Origin: Cololabis saira
Lineage: Eukaryota; Chordata; Actinopteri; Beloniformes; Belonidae
NCBI RefSeq assembly: GCF_033807715.1
Contig: NC_084590.1
Span: forward strand, 6,128,827-6,192,826
Reading direction: 5' to 3'
DNA length: 64,000 bases
A model generated the notes under the pieces. The model searched no databases. It worked only from the letters and a program-made list of their open reading frames with translations, and was not told the origin of the DNA. Positions within the stretch are counted from its first letter, which is position 1, and the number at the start of each line of letters is the position of its first letter. The position numbers and the translations under genes are program-made. This document shows, in pieces, positions 59,230 through 64,000 of the stretch.

Positions 59230-59639
59230 CCTGGAAGAGCTAGAGGAGGTGGTTTAGGGAAAGGGAAGTCTGGCCTCTCTGCTGAGGGGGCTGGCGAAGC
59301 TGAAGTTAATGGATGGACAGATGGACACAGGGTTCTTACAAACGCAGTGTTCAAATGAGGGCTCATCAACTGCCAAATGTACAACTGCAGTTGCACTGTT
59401 ACCAGAAATGACGATAGCAAACGTTCTTCTTCAGTTGCTTTGCTGAGTTACAGCTAGATTTTACCTTTTGTCAACTGTAAGCCCCAAACAAAGTGAACGT
59501 AATGTTTTTATCCCCGCCTGAAGATTAGTGAACCGCCCATTGAACCGCCCTGTTGGCAATGAAGAGGTGTTAACCATCACAGTGATGCCGTTCTCGTACA
59601 CGGTCACTGATACAAACAAACCCAAAACAGGTCTATTTT
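59230..59639. other. Unassigned sequence
   Basis: No element or gene recognised. Confidence 0.45.
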
Positions 59640-60830
59640 AATGGGATTACTATATCTAATGACAAATGTGTCAAATGATTTTACTGTTATAGAAGCTCAT
59701 AAAGTCTTCACTACTGAGAGCTGCAGGAATGCACGGCTCAACAGAGTTGTGACCCTTTGTCAGCCTGGCTACAGTGCTGAACAGAAAACGTGGGTTACTT
59801 TTGTTATCCTCTATCAACGTTGAATAATAAGCTGTTCTGGCTTTGCAAATGGCTTTTTATATACTATTAGAATATCTTTCCATTCACAATAGGAGTCTAC
59901 AGACTTACAAGAATGCCACTTCCTTTTTACGCACGTTTTGTTTCTACATGCGGATATCTGAATTATACCAGGGAGTTAAGCTCCTATGGTTGGAAACCCT
60001 CTTTCTCAAAGGAGCAACTGCATCTAAAGCTGAATGCAACAAATCAGCAGTGTTAAGCCTGAGTTATGGTTCTGCGTTAAATCAACGCCGTGCCTACGCC
60101 ATCGCCGTGACTACGCCGTCGCCGTGACGCCGTCGCCGTGACGCCGTCGTGAACCTTCGGACTTCTCCGTCACTCCATTTCTCCGCAGTGCAGTACCCCC
60201 CGTGACCGCTAATTTGCGATCTTTTCCTGAATGCTTTATCCAACTTTTTCCGGTCCCAGTGAATCAAAGAGATAAGGAAAACTATTGTGCAAAAAAAAAT
60301 AAAAATCACACATACACGAAGAAAAGAGTGCTGAAAGTTCACGACTGCTTCAAACCGGAAATGCGTTGCTACCAAGCGAACCAATCACAGCACTCTCCGT
60401 CTGCGTTTGGTCTGCGTCGCCTCAACGCGTAGTTACAATTTTTGGGAGGTCGACGCGTACCACACGCCATAGGCACGGCGTCGTTTTGACGCAGAACCAT
60501 AACTCAGCCTTTACTAGCAAGGACATCAACATCTGCAGAGGTAGAACCCAGGTCACTGGCCTCAACTACTTCACTATTTTCCACTATCGTAAGATGAGCA
60601 ATGGCCTCCCTAAATTTAGCAATAGCTTCATCAGACAAACATCTGCTAAAATAATACTTCATATTTTGCGCTTCAACATCGACAATATTAAATTCAAACG
60701 TTATTATATAGTGGTTGGATAAGAGGGAGTTTACAGGCGACACCAACAGATTATCAGGTTCAACACCATAGGTGATAACGAGATGAAGGGTATGATTAAA
60801 ACAGTGGGTCGGTTTTATTTACTTGATGGG
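59640..60830 (-). mobile_element. L2-group LINE fragment, antisense, split by Harbinger MITE
   Basis: On the minus strand the end of the APE domain (THCFNHTLHLVITYGVE, then LLSNHYIITFEF) and the linker (YYFSRCLSDEAIAKFREAI) lead to the MITE at 60056-60510. Beyond it, LDAVAPLRKRV, LTPWYNSDIRM, YYSTLIEDNKSNPRFLF and IPAALSSEDFMSFYNSKII follow. These are the linker and pre-RT blocks of L2-group ORF2. The frame is the same on both sides once one TWA copy is removed. Several stops follow LTPWYNSDIRM. The RT core and 3' end are missing. Confidence 0.8.
60056..60510 (+). mobile_element. PIF/Harbinger-type MITE, copy 3
   Basis: Flanked by TTA (60053-60055, 60511-60513). Ends AGCCTGAGTTATGGTTCTGC and GCAGAACCATAACTCAGCCT. 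It has a local 15-bp triplication of CGCCGTGACGCCGT-type sequence near 60110-60145, and lacks the left arm of the palindrome seen in copy 1. Confidence 0.88.
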
Positions 60831-61298
60831 TCTCAGTCCTCCGAGGGAGACGACAGCAAACGTTGGTCTGGACCATAGACTGCACATAACTGTGGACCAA
60901 CCATCGGGTCATGTGACCCGTTGGTTTCTGCAGACCGGTTCTCAAGACCATTTTCCTTCGTACGGGCCAATTGTGTTGCGCAGCAAGCCGACGGGGACAC
61001 GCCAGCCGCATGTCCGTCAACGATAGCTTTGCTCCCAGCTAAATCTCACTGGAAACAAAAACCTAGTCCTCCATAAGCATCAATCGGGAAGTGAGATGGT
61101 CGGTGCTTGGTCTGGACGTTGCAGACTTTATAAAAGCCTTTCGCTGCACTAAAGAATCAGTACTGACAATTAGTGGTTGGAGGTGCAATTGCATAGTAAT
61201 ACAGGCAGCGACAAAAAAGTTTAAACGCTGATGACGGGCCATGCCATGAATATGCCCAAAGAGCCTGAATAATAAGCCTTTTTTCATCAGAAATCTCT
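60831..61298. other. Unassigned sequence
   Basis: CGGGTCATGTGACCCG near 60905-60920 is a 16-bp perfect palindrome. Otherwise no feature recognised. Confidence 0.4.
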
Positions 61299-61302
61299 TT
61301 AA

Positions 61303-62406
61303 CCCTTGTACTGTCTTTGGGAAAAATGACCTAATTCTCCTTTTCCTTCTTTCCTCCTGCTCTCTCCTTCCTTCTTCCTTCCTCTTTACTCCCTTCCTTC
61401 CTTCCTTCTTTCCTCCTGCTCTCTCCTTCCTCCTCCCTTCCTCTTGTCTCCCTTCCTTCCTTCCTTCCATCCTTCTTTCCTCCCTTCCTTTCTTCTTTCC
61501 TCCTGCTCTCTCCTTCCTTCTTTCCTCCCTTCCTTATTTTCTCCCTTCCTCTTTTCGTCCTTCCTTCCTTCTTTTTCCCTTCCTTCCTTGTTTCCTCCTG
61601 CTCTCGCCTTTCTTCTTCCCTTTATCTTTTCTCCCTTCCTTCCTTCTTTTCTCCCTTCCTTCTTTCCTCCCTTCCTTCCTTCCTTCCTTCCTTCCTTCCT
61701 TCCTTCCTTCCTTCCTTCCTTCCTTCCTTCCTTCCTTCCTTCCTTCCTTCCTTCCTTCCTTCCTTCCTTCCTTCCCTCCTTCCTTCCCTCCTTCCTTCCT
61801 TCTTTTTCCCTTCCTTCCTTCTTTCCTCCTGCTCGCTCCTTCCTTCTTCCCTTCCTCTTTTCTCCTTTCCTTCTTTTCTCCCTTCCTTCCTTCCTTCCTT
61901 CCTTCCTTCTTTTTCCCTTCCTTCCTTCTTTCCTCCTGCTCGCTCCTTCCTTCTTCCCTTCCTCTTTTCTCCTTTCCTTCTTTTCTCCCTTCCTTCCTTC
62001 CTTCCTTCCTTCTTTTTCCCCTTCCTTCCTTCTTTCCTCCTGCTCGCTCCTTCCTTCTTCCCTTCCTCTTTTCTCACTTCCTCTTTCCTTCATTCCTCTT
62101 TCCTTCCTTCCTTCCTTCCTTCCTTCCTTCCTTCCTTCCTTCCTTCCTTCCTTCCTTCCTTCCTTCCTTCCTTCCTTCCTTCCTTCCTTCCTTCCTTCCT
62201 TCCTTCCTTCCTTCCTTCCATCCTTCCTTCCTTCCTTCTTTCCTCCCTTTCTTCTTTTTCCCCCCTCCTTCCTTCTTTCGTCCTGCTCTCTCCTTCCTTC
62301 TCCCCTTCCTTCTTTTCTCCCTTCCTTCTCCCTTCCTTTCTTCCTTCCTTCCTTCTTTCCTCCCTTCTTCTCTTCCTCCTTCCTTGACCCGTAGACAGCA
62401 CAAGGG
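61303..62406 (+). mobile_element. TTAA-target MITE with kilobase TTCC interior, copy 2
   Basis: TTAA at 61299-61302 and TTCA at 62407-62410. Ends CCCTTGTACTGTCTTTGGG and GTAGACAGCACAAGGG are inverted. From about 61340 to 62385 the + strand is almost pure pyrimidine: (TTCC)n runs separated by CTCCTGCTCTCTCC or CTCCTGCTCGCTCC spacers in repeating blocks. The same structure as 10870-11356 but reversed and over twice as long. The 371- and 316-codon frames here are artefacts. Confidence 0.78.
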
Positions 62407-62410
62407 TTCA

Positions 62411-63794
62411 AAATGTCCTGCATCAGGGAACTCAAATCCAGCTCTAATAAACAATGAGGTATTCCAGACTGGATTTGTGGAGTGTTTTCTTTCTTCACCA
62501 CATGAATCTAGAGAGATACGACCACTAAAAGTGGGAGATTTTGTCAGGGTTCTGATGAGTTCCTTCTCGATTTACCCTGACCTGTACAGTTGATTTTATG
62601 CTACTGCTGTGACTTCCCATGTGTTGCCTTTCTTTTGATATGAGATTTCATAAACTGATTTTAATGTATGTTTGCTATTTTCAACTAGGAATCTCAAAGG
62701 TTGGCCTTGTTGAGCGGTGGTTAAAGTGAATGTGGTGGGGGATTTTACTGGGCGTTGTGAGGTGGCAGAGGAGGGATGCTGGGGAAGATGCAGAGGCAGT
62801 GATGCATGGTCGAGCTGACAGCCAGAGAGGCAAAAGACGAAGAGTGCAGATCATATTAGAGCCTGCATGGGGGGTAGGCGAGGAGAGCTGGGGCTTTTTT
62901 ATCCTATGAGCTGGGTGTGGTAGAGATAAATGGCACCAGCATGAGGAGAGGAGAGGAGAGGAGAGGAGAGGAGAGGGAAGGGAGGGATGGGAGCTGAGGT
63001 CGTTTGAGGATATCGCCTCTTAAATTGACTGCGGCAGCGCCATCGTCTATAGTTACATCACAGCTGAGCTCAAACTCAGGATGAACCCCCCCCCCCCCCC
63101 CCTCCTCCCCGAATCCTCCTCTTTGTCTCCACCAACCTCTAAATGCTTCAGACCCTATTTCTGACCGTTCTGCGATTAAGCAGAGGAGACCGAACGTGTG
63201 CGACGGGATGTATCGTATTTTGAAGGAATGCGGCAGGATGTAAAAGAAAGATTGACACTTTAAGTTGGCTTCCTGGGTGCTGCAGGGAGCAGTGTGGTTG
63301 TAATCATCTTCATTAAGGCTCTCGCAGATGCTGTAAACAACACCACTCTCATCAGAAAGGCTGTGTCCTCCACAAAAGGACGGATCTGTAATGAGAAATC
63401 AATTAACATCGCAGCCATGGCCGCTGCACGCTGAGTTATCAAAGTGATGCACATTTGTCCTAAAAAGTGATACCTATCCTTCTGAACGCTCGTATTGTGG
63501 CAACGTTTCTGACACATTTCTCATAATTAGAAAATGGTCATCTGTTTTCAAAATGACATCCGTGGCATGAAGCCATGCAGCTCTGCGTCTTCAAAGCCCC
63601 GTTGAAGGATACACTCAGCGCATACAGTCGGAGCATTTCCCACCTGCAGACTTCAGTCTCCGTGACGTGTATTACACCTCGTTTCCACTTGCTTTCTGTC
63701 AGTCCAAATGAAAACCAGAACACATCCCCTGGTGTTGAGCCAAGGAGCTACATTCAGCACTCTAATCTGAACCAGGACAGAAACAAACACTTGC
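62411..63794. other. Unassigned sequence with two simple repeats
   Basis: (GGAGA)n at 62944-62976 and a C17 run at 63086-63102. The stretch 63180-63780 is non-repetitive, with short frames only and no recognised domain. Confidence 0.45.
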
Positions 63795-64000
63795 AGTTCC
63801 TCTGAAGATCTCCTGTAGATGTCTGAAGGGTCTCATGTAAAGGTCTGAAGGATCTCCTGTAGAGGTCTGAAGGATCTCCTGTAGAGGTCTGAAGAGTCTC
63901 CTGTAGGTCTGAAGGATCTCCTGTAGAGGTCTGAAAGATCTTCTGTAGAGGTCTGAAGGATCTCCTGTAGGTCTGAAGGATCTCCTGTAGAGGTCTGAAG
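63795..64000. repeat. 22-bp minisatellite, runs off the window
   Basis: About nine units of GTCTGAAGGATCTCCTGTAGAG, some shortened to 19 bp by loss of AGA. The array is cut by the right edge. Confidence 0.93.

Noticed and set aside
61386..62501. 371-codon minus frame and 316-codon plus frame
   Set aside because: Both run through (TTCC)n repeats and encode only Lys/Glu/Gly/Arg or Leu/Pro/Ser/Phe runs; open because the tetramer lacks stops.

Overview
The window looks like intergenic or intronic DNA from a bony (teleost) fish. It is AT-rich, full of microsatellites, and built from layered transposon remnants typical of teleosts: L2-, L1- and other APE-type LINEs, hAT elements, PIF/Harbinger and TTAA-target MITEs, Tc1/mariner remnants and a tRNA-derived SINE. 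I found no host protein-coding gene, rRNA or genuine tRNA gene that the sequence supports. Long open frames over microsatellites and GGAA/TTCC tracts are low-complexity artefacts. The only long open frame with real protein homology is a defective L2-type LINE ORF2 at 15321-17033.

Layout. 1-13.7 kb: mostly unassigned sequence, two Harbinger MITEs (920-1392, 12842-13320), a GGCTCCGGT array ending in a perfect hairpin (4757-4845), a 139-bp tandem repeat (5503-5830), a GACTACGTTT-ended MITE (9474-10132), a Tc1-derived repeat (10350-10725) and a MITE whose interior is a GGAA tract (10870-11356). 14.6-21.7 kb: an L2 LINE inside a hAT relic, two long (TA)n tracts, a second hAT with target duplication and an (ACGC)n array. 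22.1-27.2 kb: antisense LINE graveyard (L1-like ORF1 with coiled coil, start of an APE domain, a second internally deleted LINE), with a hAT inserted in ORF1, then a SINE. 27.2-33.7 kb: mostly unassigned, with a 17-bp minisatellite and a Tc1 transposase fragment. 33.7-42.5 kb: nested hAT, LINE and TTAA elements, including a three-level nest. 43.1-44.6 kb: two TTAA elements abutting on one shared TTAA. 45.8-59.2 kb: further hAT copies with 8-bp duplications, a 19-copy minisatellite derived from a Tc1-like repeat, and mariner MITEs. 59.6-62.4 kb: an antisense LINE split by a Harbinger MITE whose excision restores the frame, then a 1.1-kb MITE almost wholly made of pyrimidine repeats. 62.4-64 kb: unassigned, with simple repeats and a minisatellite running off the edge.

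Themes. (1) Many elements have inferable boundaries with target duplications (TWA for Harbinger, TTAA, TA, 8 bp for hAT), which gives a relative insertion order. (2) Several tandem arrays grow inside or at the edge of transposons, in one case apparently from the codons of a LINE YADD motif. (3) Most recognisable LINE fragments are antisense to the + strand, which could be tested as a one-strand piRNA source. Superfamily names rest on terminal motifs, target duplication size and remembered family features; no database search was possible.
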